The notes beneath the pieces were generated by a model. It did no database searches, was not told the origin of the DNA, and saw nothing but the letters and a program-made list of their open reading frames with translations. The translations under genes were made by a program, and so were the position numbers. This document shows positions 45,650 to 54,101 of a DNA stretch of 64,000 bases, piece by piece. The DNA is from Allobosea sp. (lineage in GTDB: Bacteria; Pseudomonadota; Alphaproteobacteria; Rhizobiales; Kaistiaceae), in the NCBI GenBank assembly GCA_017307955.1, contig JAFKFV010000008.1:62001-126000 (forward strand), read 5' to 3'. How positions within the stretch are numbered: position 1 is the first letter of the stretch; each line of letters opens with the position of its first letter.

Positions 45650-48106
45650 ATGAGCATGTCGGAGCTTCCCGGTTCGGCGAAGATCGTCGTCATCGGCGGC
45701 GGCATCGTCGGCTGCTCGGTCGCCTATCATCTCGGGGCGATGGGCCTCACCGACGTGCTGCTGATCGAGCGCGACCGCCTCACCTCCGGCTCGACCTGGC
45801 ATGCGGCGGGGCTCGTCGGCCAGTTGCGGACCTCGGCCAATATCACGCAGCTCCTCGGCTATTCCGTCGCGCTCTACCGGCGGCTGGAAGCAGAGACAGG
45901 GCAGGCGACCGGCTGGAAGATGAATGGCGGGCTGCGCCTCGCCTGCAATGAAGACCGCTGGACCGAAGTGAAGCGGCAGGCGACGACGGCGCGCTCCTTC
46001 GGTCTAGAGATGCAGTTGCTGACGCCGAAGGAAGCGCAGGATCTCTGGCCGCTGATGCAGGTGGACGATCTCGTCGGCGCCGCCTTCCTGCCGACCGACG
46101 GCCAGGCCTCGCCGTCCGACATCACGGCGGCGCTGGCGCGCGGCGCCCGCATGAAGGGCGTCACGATCCGCGAGGGCGTCGCGGTCACAGGCATCGCGGT
46201 CGAGAACGGCCGCGTCGTCGCGGTCGAGACCGACCAGGGACGGATCGCCTGCGAGAAGCTCGTCATATGCGCCGGGCAATGGTCGCGCGCGCTCGGCGCC
46301 ATGGCGGGCGTGAACGTGCCGCTCGTCTCCGTGCAGCACCAGTATCTCATCACCGAGCCGATCGCCGGCGTCAGTGCCGAGTTGCCGACGCTCCGCGATC
46401 CCGACCGCCTCACCTACTGGAAGGAGGAGGTCGGCGGGTTGGTGATGGGCGGCTACGAGCCCAATCCGAAGCTCTGGGACGTCGATCCGCCGCCGGCGGA
46501 CTTCGCATTCCGCCTGCTCGACAATGATTTCGACCATTTCGAGCCGATCATGACGGCGGCGCTCGGCCGCGTCCCTGCGCTCGAAGAAGCGGGCATCCGC
46601 CAGTTCATCAACGGGCCCGAGAGCTTCACGCCCGACGGCAACTTCATCCTCGGCGAGGCGCCGGAGGTGAAGAACATCTTCGTCGGCGCCGGCTTCAACG
46701 CCTTCGGCATCGCATCCGGCGGCGGCGCCGGCATGGCGCTCGCCGAATGGGTCGTCAAGTGCGCGCCGCCCTTCGACCTCTGGCCGGTCGATATCCGCCG
46801 CTTCGGGCGGCATCACCGCGATCTCTCCTTCATCCGCGCGCGGACGCTCGAGGCCTATGCCCGCCACTACACCATGGCCTGGCCCTTCGAGGAGGCGGAG
46901 GCGGGCAGGCCGCTGCGCCGCTCGCCGCTCTATGACCGGCTGAAGGCGGAAGGCGCCGTGTTCGGCGAGAAGCTCGGCTTCGAGCGCGCCAACTGGTTCG
47001 CCGACGCCGATGCGGGCGAGGAACCGCATGACCGCTATTCCTACGGGCGGGGCAACTGGTTCGCCGCCGTCGGCCGCGAGCACAAGGCGGCGCGGGAAGC
47101 GGCGGTGCTGTTCGACCAGAGTTCCTTCGCCAAGTTCGAGTTCAGTGGGCGTGATGCCGAGGCGGCGCTCTCCTTCATTGCCGCCAACGATGTCGCCCGG
47201 CCGGTCGGCCATCTCGTCTATACGCAGATGCTGAACGATGCCGGCGGCATCGAATGCGACCTCACGGTCTCTCGCCTCGCCGAGGACCGCTATTTCATCG
47301 TCACCGGCACCGGATTCGCGACGCATGATCTCGACTGGATCGCGCGGTCGATTCCTGAGGGGCTCGATGCGCGGATCACCGACGTCACCTCGGCTTACGC
47401 GACACTGGTGCTGATGGGGCCCGAGGCACGGCGGATCCTTTCGTCGATCAGCCGCGACGATCTCTCGCCGGCCGGCTTTCCGTTCGGCCGAGCCCGCTTC
47501 ATCCAGGCGGGCGGCTGCCCGGTTCTGGCGCTCCGCGTCACCTATGTCGGCGAGCTCGGCTGGGAATTGCATGTGCCGACCGAATTCGCGCTGACGCTGT
47601 TCGAGGCACTGATGGCGGCGGGACGGCCGCTCGGCCTCCGCCTCGCCGGATACCGCGCCATCGAGTCTCTGCGCCTCGAAAAGGGCTATCGCGCTTGGGG
47701 CGCCGAGATCGGCCCTGACCATTCGCCACTCGTCGCCGGGCTCGGCGCCTTCGCGAAGCTCAAGAAGGACATCCCCTTCCGTGGCCGCGCCGCGCTCGAG
47801 GCGCAGGCGGCGGCGCCAATGCCGCGGCTTCTCGCGGGCTTCACCACCCTCGACCCGGAGATCGTGCTGCTCGGGCGCGAGACGATCTATCGCGACGGCG
47901 AGCGGGTCGGCTGGCTGGCCTCCGGCGGCTTCGGCTACACGGTCGGCAAGCCGATCGGCTATGGCTATGTCCGCCGCGCCTCAGGCGTCGACCGCGATTT
48001 CGTCCTTTCCGGCCGCTACGAGCTGGAAGTGGCCGGCGAACGCGTCGCGGCCGAGGTCCATCTCGACCCGCTCCATGACCCGCAAGGCACCAAAATCCGC
48101 GCCTGA
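45650..48106 (+). CDS. FAD-dependent dimethylglycine/sarcosine dehydrogenase-like protein
   Basis: An 818-residue two-part enzyme. The N-terminal DAO-type FAD domain (about 10-380) has KIVVIGGGIVGCSVAYHLG and STWHAAGLVGQLRTS, where H51 is the position used for covalent FAD in the family. The C-terminal half (about 430-800) is a GCV_T/aminomethyltransferase-type folate-binding region with a C-terminal barrel. Such enzymes oxidatively demethylate N-methylglycines and pass the one-carbon unit to tetrahydrofolate. It forms an operon with the kinase upstream. The true substrate is not fixed by sequence. Confidence 0.88.
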   Translation: MSMSELPGSAKIVVIGGGIVGCSVAYHLGAMGLTDVLLIERDRLTSGSTWHAAGLVGQLRTSANITQLLGYSVALYRRLEAETGQATGWKMNGGLRLACNEDRWTEVKRQATTARSFGLEMQLLTPKEAQDLWPLMQVDDLVGAAFLPTDGQASPSDITAALARGARMKGVTIREGVAVTGIAVENGRVVAVETDQGRIACEKLVICAGQWSRALGAMAGVNVPLVSVQHQYLITEPIAGVSAELPTLRDPDRLTYWKEEVGGLVMGGYEPNPKLWDVDPPPADFAFRLLDNDFDHFEPIMTAALGRVPALEEAGIRQFINGPESFTPDGNFILGEAPEVKNIFVGAGFNAFGIASGGGAGMALAEWVVKCAPPFDLWPVDIRRFGRHHRDLSFIRARTLEAYARHYTMAWPFEEAEAGRPLRRSPLYDRLKAEGAVFGEKLGFERANWFADADAGEEPHDRYSYGRGNWFAAVGREHKAAREAAVLFDQSSFAKFEFSGRDAEAALSFIAANDVARPVGHLVYTQMLNDAGGIECDLTVSRLAEDRYFIVTGTGFATHDLDWIARSIPEGLDARITDVTSAYATLVLMGPEARRILSSISRDDLSPAGFPFGRARFIQAGGCPVLALRVTYVGELGWELHVPTEFALTLFEALMAAGRPLGLRLAGYRAIESLRLEKGYRAWGAEIGPDHSPLVAGLGAFAKLKKDIPFRGRAALEAQAAAPMPRLLAGFTTLDPEIVLLGRETIYRDGERVGWLASGGFGYTVGKPIGYGYVRRASGVDRDFVLSGRYELEVAGERVAAEVHLDPLHDPQGTKIRA

Positions 48107-48166
48107 GATTGCGCCGATCGCTTGACAGCTTTGGCGACCGGGTGTTGGACAGGCTGAAACGCCTGC

Positions 48167-48183
48167 AATAACATAGAGTTATT
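48167..48183. promoter_or_regulatory. Dyad immediately before the iron-type binding-protein gene
   Basis: AATAAC (48167-48172) and GTTATT (48178-48183) form an exact inverted repeat ending four bases before the start codon, in an AT-rich patch. An SD is not visible. A TTGACA (48122-48127) lies upstream but has no well-spaced -10 box. A regulator binding here would block transcription start or translation. Confidence 0.4.
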
Positions 48184-48186
48184 CTA

Positions 48187-49227
48187 ATGTATCCGCTCTC
48201 GCGCCGTGCGCTTCTCAAAGGGGCCGCCCTTGGCGGCGCCGCGCTGGCCGCCACCCCGGCTCTCCTCGCCGCCGCCTCGCGGCCGGCCCGGGCCGCCGAT
48301 GGCCCGCTGGCACTCTATAACGGCCAGCACCGCCCGCCGGTCGAGGCGCTGATCGCCGCCTTCACCGCGGCGACCGGCATCGAGGTCGCCGTCCGCCATG
48401 GCAGCAGCGCCCAACTCGCGAGCCAGCTGATGGAGGAAGGCGCGCATTCGCCGGCCGACCTCTTCTGGTCGGAAGAAAGCCCGTCGCTGTTCGCACTCGC
48501 CGAGAAGGGCCTGCTCGCCCCCCTCGCCGCGGAGACGCTCGCATCCGTTCCGGCGGAATATTCGGCCAAGGACGGCACCTGGATCGGCGCCACCGCGCGC
48601 TGCCGCGTCGTCGTCTACAACAAGGCGGATGTCGACCCGGCGACGCTGCCGGCCTCGGTGCTCGATTTCGCCAGCGAGGCCTATGCCGACAAGGTCGCCT
48701 TCGCGCCCGCTAGCGGCGCCTTCCAGCAGCAGATCATGGCGGTCATGATCCTCAAGGGCCGCGAAACGGCGCTCGCCTGGCTGAAGGGGCTCCGGCAGTA
48801 TGGCCGCGTCTACAATTCCGACAGCGCGGCCGTCGAGGCGGTGGAAAGCGGCGACATCCCGATCGCGCTCTCCAACAATTACTACTGGCAGGCGCTGGCC
48901 CGCGAGATCGGCGAGGCGGATGTCCAGTCGGCGATCCATAATATCGGCCATGGCGATCCGGGCACGCTCATCACCGTCTCGGGCGGCGGCGTCCTCAAAT
49001 CGGCGAAGAATGCCGAGGCGGCGCAGCGCTTCGTCGGTTTCATGGTGAGCGAGGAGGGACAGAAGGCGATCGTCGCGGCCATCGCCGAATATCCACTCCG
49101 CCCGGGCGTCACCTCGCCCTTCCCGCTGACGCCCTTCGGCGAACTCGACCCAGCACCCGTGACGCCGAACCAGCTCGGCGATGCCGAGGCGGCGCTCGCC
49201 CTTCTGCGCGAGGCGGAACTGGCTTGA
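48187..49227 (+). CDS. Fe(3+)-type ABC transporter substrate-binding protein
   Basis: A 346-residue binding protein of the FbpA/FutA/thiamine-iron group. A twin-arginine signal, SRRALLKGAALGGAALAATP, occurs near residues 5-24, with cleavage after ARA near 36. The mature part has ADGPLALYNGQHRPPVEALI, LFWSEESPSLFALAEKGLL and VVVYNKADVDP. A pair of Tyr residues in NNYYWQALA is typical of ferric-ion-binding members. The permease follows with an overlap. The iron call is by family; other metals or phosphonates are possible. Confidence 0.86.
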   Translation: MYPLSRRALLKGAALGGAALAATPALLAAASRPARAADGPLALYNGQHRPPVEALIAAFTAATGIEVAVRHGSSAQLASQLMEEGAHSPADLFWSEESPSLFALAEKGLLAPLAAETLASVPAEYSAKDGTWIGATARCRVVVYNKADVDPATLPASVLDFASEAYADKVAFAPASGAFQQQIMAVMILKGRETALAWLKGLRQYGRVYNSDSAAVEAVESGDIPIALSNNYYWQALAREIGEADVQSAIHNIGHGDPGTLITVSGGGVLKSAKNAEAAQRFVGFMVSEEGQKAIVAAIAEYPLRPGVTSPFPLTPFGELDPAPVTPNQLGDAEAALALLREAELA

Positions 49228-50852
49228 GCGACACGTTCGGGGAACTGGCCGAGATCGCGGCTGCGCCGCGGCCCCGCCGGGTCCGCCGGACCCGCGCACT
49301 GCCGCGCGCCATCGTCGCGGCGGCGCTCATCCCGATCGCGCTCATCGCGCTGCCGATCGTCTATGTGCTGATCCGCTCGGCCGATGCCGGCTGGTCGGGC
49401 ATCGTCGCGGAACTCTTCCGCGAGCGCACGCTGATGCTGTTCTGGAACACGAGCGTGCTGACCTTTTCGGTCACCGGGCTGGCGCTCGCCATCGGCGGCG
49501 CCGCGGCCTGGCTCACCGAGCGCTCCGACCTGCCGGGCCGCGGGCTCTGGCGCGTGCTGTTCTGCCTGCCGCTCGCCATGCCGGCCTTCGTCGCCTCCTT
49601 CGCCTGGAAATCGATCGGCCCGTCCTTCCAGGGCCTCGGCGGCGCGATCCTCATCCTCTCCATGGAGAGCTTCCCGCTCGTCTTCCTGCCGCTCGCCGCC
49701 GCGCTCCGCAGCATGGATCCGGCGCCGGAGGAAGTGTCGCGCTCGCTCGGCCGGGGGCCGCGGGCCACCTTCATGAAGGTCGTGCTGCCGCGCGCGCTGC
49801 CGGCGGCCGGCGGCGGAGCGCTGCTCGTCGCGGCGCATATGCTCTCGGAATTCGGCGCGCTGTCGCTCCTGCGCGTGCAGACGCTGACGACTGCGATCTT
49901 CCAGCAATATGAGTTGCAATTCGACAATGCGAGCGCGGCCGTGCTCTCGGCCATGCTGATGCTCTTCTGCCTGCCGGTCGCGTTCGGCGAGATCTATCTC
50001 CGCGGCGCCGAACGGCGCGACAAGGTCGGCCGCAGCGCGGTGCGCAGCCGGCGCGAGCAGAGACTGGGGCCGTGGCTCTGGCCGGCGCTCGCCTTCTCTG
50101 CCCTGGTCTGCGTGCTCGCGCTCGGCGTGCCGTTCGGCCGGCTCGGCTACTGGCTGATGCGCGGCGTCTCGGCCGGGCGCGGCATCGAGGCGATCGGGCC
50201 GGCGCTCTGGGGCTCGCTCAGCCTTGCGCTGCCCGGCACGATCGTCACCACCATCGTCGCGCTGCCGCTGGTTCTGCTCGCGCTGCGCGGCGGCGGGCGG
50301 ATCGCGCGGGTCGCCGAGCGGCTGCCCTATGTCGTGCATGGCCTGCCCGGCCTCGTGGTGGCGCTGGCGCTCGTCTATGCCTCGATCCGCCTGCTGCCGG
50401 CCGTCTACCAGACGCGGGCCGTGCTCTTCGCGGCCTATGCCATCCTGTTCATGCCGCTCGCCCAATCCGCCTTGCGCGCATCGGCCGAGCTGGTCTCGCC
50501 CGAGATGGAGGATGTCGCGCGCACGCTCGGGCGCGGCGCGCTCCGCGCCTTCGTCTCGGTGACGCTGCCGGCGCTGGCCCCCGGCCTCGGCGCGGCATTG
50601 GCGCTCGTCGCGCTCGAACTGATGCGCGAACTCACCGCGACGCTCATCCTCGCGCCAACCGGCGTCGCGACGCTCGCCACCGAAGTCTGGTCGCTGACCA
50701 GCGACGGCGCCTATGCCGCGGCGGCGCCCTTCGCGGCGGCGCTGGTGCTGATCTCGGGCCTCCCCGTCTATGTCTTCACGCTGCGCACGCTCGATCCCGG
50801 CGGGCGCGGCCGCAAAGGACGTCCGCGCAAGAGAAGGCCGCGAACTGGCTAA
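49224..50852 (+). CDS. Fe(3+)-type ABC transporter permease (FbpB-like, fused)
   Basis: A 542-residue permease with about twelve membrane helices and two tandem BPD_transp_1 modules. The EAA loops read EEVSRSLGRGPRATFMKVVL and MEDVARTLGRGALRAFVSVT. The start is TTG at 49224, overlapping the binding-protein stop (TTGA). No ATPase gene follows, so the importer relies on an FbpC-like ATPase encoded elsewhere. Confidence 0.9.
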   Translation: MSDTFGELAEIAAAPRPRRVRRTRALPRAIVAAALIPIALIALPIVYVLIRSADAGWSGIVAELFRERTLMLFWNTSVLTFSVTGLALAIGGAAAWLTERSDLPGRGLWRVLFCLPLAMPAFVASFAWKSIGPSFQGLGGAILILSMESFPLVFLPLAAALRSMDPAPEEVSRSLGRGPRATFMKVVLPRALPAAGGGALLVAAHMLSEFGALSLLRVQTLTTAIFQQYELQFDNASAAVLSAMLMLFCLPVAFGEIYLRGAERRDKVGRSAVRSRREQRLGPWLWPALAFSALVCVLALGVPFGRLGYWLMRGVSAGRGIEAIGPALWGSLSLALPGTIVTTIVALPLVLLALRGGGRIARVAERLPYVVHGLPGLVVALALVYASIRLLPAVYQTRAVLFAAYAILFMPLAQSALRASAELVSPEMEDVARTLGRGALRAFVSVTLPALAPGLGAALALVALELMRELTATLILAPTGVATLATEVWSLTSDGAYAAAAPFAAALVLISGLPVYVFTLRTLDPGGRGRKGRPRKRRPRTG

Positions 50853-51062
50853 GTCTCGCCTCATTTTTCGCGCAGGACTGACACTGCGGGGCCGCCTACA
50901 GAGACCCGCACGCCTTTGGGAGGCGTGCCGCTTCCAAAAAGAAGCGCGCATTTTAAGTGATTTTTAGCCATGATCGACCGCGTGCGTCCGATCACGGCGT
51001 GTCGCGGAGTTGCCGGCGGAGGACCGGTAGGGCGGGGCTCGGCACCAGGTCTGAGGGGTAGC

Positions 51063-52574
51063 ATGACACCACCTGCGAAATCAGCGGCGCTGCGCTCCGC
51101 TTCGAGCGGCGATCACGACACGTCCGAGGCTGCGGAGCAGGCGCGAAGCCGCATCCTGCCGCCGCGGCCCGTGAACCGGCCCCCGGCACGCGCCGAGGCC
51201 CGCGCCGACGACCGCCTCGTCTCCTTCCCGAGCTTCGAGGCGAGCCGCGCATTGCAGAAGCCCGCTCCCGCACCTGCCGCGACCGAGACCTTGCCCGATC
51301 TCGGCGCCGAGCTCGAAGCGGCGCTGATGAACGACCTCGAATCCATGGTCGCGTTGTTCGACCAGGCCGCGCGCGACGGAAATGCGGCCGATCCCAAGGC
51401 TGCGCCCTCGGCCGATCCGGACCAGGAGGCGCTGGAACGCCTCCTCACCAGCATCCGCCAGGGCGACGGCGCGCCGCGCGGGGCCGCGCTGCCCGCGAGC
51501 GTGGCGCCGGTCGTCGCGATCCCGGAGGCGGAGCCCGCAGCCGAGATCCCCGCGGAGATCGTAACCCCGCCGCCGCGCCGGCCGGCCTCGCCGCGGCCCG
51601 AGGGGCGCGAAAACCGCCTGGCACCGCCCTCGCCACGCCAGCGCAAGCCGAGGCCCGATCCGGCCAATGACGTCGGTTCCGGCGCAAAGGTCGTGGCCCG
51701 GCCCACGGCGCAGCGTCCGCCGCGCGCCCAACCGATCCCCGCTCTGACGGAGCCGTCCGAGCGCCGCTCCTATCTGAAGCCGGCCATCGCCGTCTCGGCG
51801 CTGATCCTTGTCGCCGCCATCGGCGCCGGCATGACCATCCGGGCGCTCACCGCCACCAGCGATCCGGCCCCGGCCGAGACCGCCACGGCGGCGCCTGCGA
51901 TGGCTGCGCCCGCCGAGACTTCGAGCGCCGAGACTTCGAGCGCCGAGACTTCGGCCGCCGCGGCACCCGCCGCTCCCAAGGCCAGCGAGGCCCCGCTGAC
52001 CGCTTCGCCCGAGCCGGCTGCGACCGAAACCGGATCGTCGCCGGTCCGCATGGCAGCGGACAATTCTTTGGATGCGCCTTCAGCGGCGCCCGCGACCGCG
52101 ATGGCGCCCGCCACTCCGGCCGACGCATCGCCTGCCCCGGTCCGGATGGCGGAACCCGCCGCGCCGGCCGAGACGGCTTCATCCTCCGCGCCGATCCCGA
52201 TGACCGCCCCGGCGCCCGCGCCCGTCGCGGAGCCCGAGGTCGCCAGCGCCGAGCCGCTGCCGGCCGTATCCGAGCCCGGCACGGCCACGCCGGATCTTTC
52301 GGCTGCAGAGGCTCCGCCGGTCGCAGAGGCTCCGGCCGCGCCGAAGGTGGTCGCCTCGATTCCCGCCGGCTCCAGCAGCGGCGGCCTGCAGCCGGGCGCG
52401 GCGACGATCGCCAGCGGCGTCAATCTGAGGAGCAATCCGGACAATGGCGCGCCGGTGATCGGCGTTCTCAAGACCGGAACGAGCGTCGAGATCGTCGGCT
52501 GCAAGATCTGGTGCGAGGTCGTCGCCGGCGACAAGCGCGGCTTCGTCTTCCAGAAGTTCCTCAGCCAGTCGTAA
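51063..52574 (+). CDS. SH3-domain (bacterial SH3b) membrane protein
   Basis: A 503-residue protein. A disordered N-terminal region rich in Ala, Pro, Glu and Arg (1-235) is followed by one membrane helix (about 240-262, AIAVSALILVAAIGAGMTIR), then a long Ala/Pro/Ser/Thr linker with a short repeat of SSAET, and a C-terminal SH3_3 domain (about 450-503, SGVNLRSNPDNGAPVIGVLK). Such a layout suits a peptidoglycan or envelope-sensing protein with the SH3 domain outside. The start at 51063 follows a GAGGGG SD; ATG at 50970 is open but has no SD. It is convergent with the GntR gene. Confidence 0.75.
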   Translation: MTPPAKSAALRSASSGDHDTSEAAEQARSRILPPRPVNRPPARAEARADDRLVSFPSFEASRALQKPAPAPAATETLPDLGAELEAALMNDLESMVALFDQAARDGNAADPKAAPSADPDQEALERLLTSIRQGDGAPRGAALPASVAPVVAIPEAEPAAEIPAEIVTPPPRRPASPRPEGRENRLAPPSPRQRKPRPDPANDVGSGAKVVARPTAQRPPRAQPIPALTEPSERRSYLKPAIAVSALILVAAIGAGMTIRALTATSDPAPAETATAAPAMAAPAETSSAETSSAETSAAAAPAAPKASEAPLTASPEPAATETGSSPVRMAADNSLDAPSAAPATAMAPATPADASPAPVRMAEPAAPAETASSSAPIPMTAPAPAPVAEPEVASAEPLPAVSEPGTATPDLSAAEAPPVAEAPAAPKVVASIPAGSSSGGLQPGAATIASGVNLRSNPDNGAPVIGVLKTGTSVEIVGCKIWCEVVAGDKRGFVFQKFLSQS

Positions 52575-52589
52575 GGCGAAAGCCCGCCC

Positions 52590-53309
52590 TCAGCCCTCGA
52601 GGCTGATGGCGGCGCCGGCCGTTCCGCTCGCGAGGAAGGTCTGCAGCTGGCCGACGATCTGCCGGGCGTGACGCCCGGCGATTGCTTCCGCCGCCGCGGC
52701 GTCGCGCGCCGCGATGGCGTCGATCATCTCGTCATGCTCGGCGACATAGGGGTCGGGCAGGTGGTCGTCGAAGGACGAATAATAGACGCGCAGGATGCGG
52801 CGGCCTTCGTCGAGCAGGCGCGTGAAGAGGTCGGTGTAGTAGCGGTTGCGCCCCGCCTCGGCGATGGCGACATGGAAATCGCGATTGGTCGCGATCATGG
52901 CCGCGGCATCGGCGGCGCGCACGGCCTCGGAGAAGAGGGCCTGTCCCTCGCGTAGCCGCGCGAGATCGGCCTCGGTCCGCTTCAGCGCGGCGAGGCGCGT
53001 CGTGACGCGATACATGAGCGTCAGCGCATCGAAATAGACCGGCAGATTGGCGAAATCGATCGGCGCAACGATGGTGTTGCGGTTGGGCAGCGTCGTCGCA
53101 AGGCCCTCGGCGACGAGGCGGACGAGCGCCTCGCGCACCGGCGTGCGCGACATCAGGAAGCGCTCGGAGAGCCGCGTCTCGTCGAGACCGGCGCCCGGCT
53201 GCAGGCGCAGTTCCAGGATGTCGCTCTTCAGCGCGTCATAGATGAGCTGCACGCCGAAGCCGCGCCCGCCTTCCGGCTTCGCCGTCTCGCCCGCTGGATT
53301 TCCGGCCAT
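52590..53309 (-). CDS. GntR-family regulator with FCD domain
   Basis: A 239-residue FadR-subfamily regulator. The winged helix (about 20-85) has GAGLDETRLSERFLMSRTPVR, cut here to show LSERFLMSRTPVREALVRL. The FCD ligand domain (about 95-230) has metal-binding His in RDFHVAIAEAG, EHDEMIDAI and GRHARQIV. Targets are unknown, but the divergent gene 153 bases away is a RidA-family protein, followed by the split Rieske oxygenase cluster. Confidence 0.88.
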   Translation of the reverse strand: MAGNPAGETAKPEGGRGFGVQLIYDALKSDILELRLQPGAGLDETRLSERFLMSRTPVREALVRLVAEGLATTLPNRNTIVAPIDFANLPVYFDALTLMYRVTTRLAALKRTEADLARLREGQALFSEAVRAADAAAMIATNRDFHVAIAEAGRNRYYTDLFTRLLDEGRRILRVYYSSFDDHLPDPYVAEHDEMIDAIAARDAAAAEAIAGRHARQIVGQLQTFLASGTAGAAISLEG

Positions 53310-53462
53310 GCCGCGTCCGTCCACCATCCTGTCGACCGGCTCCGCGCTTACACTGCCCCCCGTGGCGGCGCAAGGCGAGCAAGACGCGTGCACGCCTTCC
53401 GATTTTGTTAAGACGGCGCCTGAACGATGAGGCATTGCCCGATTCGCGCCGCCGGAGTCCCC

Positions 53463-53927
53463 ATGCTGATCGAACGCCGCCTCGAAGAGCTCGGCATCAC
53501 GCTGCCCAAGGTGCCGACCCCGGTCGGGTCCTATCTTCCGGCCGTGCAGATGGGCGATCTCCTGTTCCTCTGCGGCCAGGGTCCTCTTCTCCCCTCGGGC
53601 GTGAATGCCAAGGGCAAGCTCGGCGGCGGCGTCTCGGTCGAGGAAGGCTACAAGCTGGCGCGCCTGACCGGGCTCTACCTGATCTCGGCCATGAAGGACG
53701 CGCTCGGCGATCTCGACCGCGTCGCGCGCATCGGCAAGGTGCTCGGCATGGTCAATTGCGTGCCGGAATTCGAGGACACGCCCGGCGTCATCAATGGCTG
53801 CTCGGATCTCTTCGTCGAGGTCTTCGGCGACAAGGGCCGCCACGCCCGCTCCTCGGTCGGCATGTCGACGCTGCCGGGCAATATGAGCGTCGAGATCGAG
53901 GCTGTCGTGCAGGTCGTGGCAGACTAG
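53463..53927 (+). CDS. RidA/YjgF-family reactive-intermediate deaminase-like protein
   Basis: A 154-residue RidA superfamily member. The key Arg is R129 (HARSSVGMSTLPGNMSVEIE), with the carboxylate near 144-146, as in imine/enamine deaminases. The N-terminus MLIERRLEELGITLP and the insert after residue 40 place it in a longer Rid subgroup than RidA itself. The start is ATG at 53463; an in-frame start at 53427 is less likely. It is divergent from the GntR gene and convergent with the oxygenase gene. Confidence 0.88.
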   Translation: MLIERRLEELGITLPKVPTPVGSYLPAVQMGDLLFLCGQGPLLPSGVNAKGKLGGGVSVEEGYKLARLTGLYLISAMKDALGDLDRVARIGKVLGMVNCVPEFEDTPGVINGCSDLFVEVFGDKGRHARSSVGMSTLPGNMSVEIEAVVQVVAD

Positions 53928-53947
53928 CGAGGTCGCGGAAGAGAAGA

Positions 53948-54081
53948 CAAGTCCCTCACCCTGGCCCTCTCCCAGAGGGAGAGGGGATGGCTGGCATCGA
54001 TGACGGACGCCGTCTTTCCGGCTCCTCAGCCCGCACGACCTGCCCCTCTCCCCATGGGAGAGGGCTGGGGTGAGGGCCTTC
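53948..54081. repeat. Paired inverted palindromic repeat, family 1
   Basis: Copy one (53951-53986) has GTCCCTCACCCTGGCCCTCT and CAGAGGGAGAGG. Its inverted copy (54041-54081) has CCCCTCTCCCCATGGGAGAG and GGGTGAGGG. It matches 32550-32670 and fills the gap between the convergent RidA and oxygenase genes, where it may act as a bidirectional transcript end. Confidence 0.85.
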
Positions 54082-54101
54082 GGCGGCTCGCGCCGCTCCG
54101 C

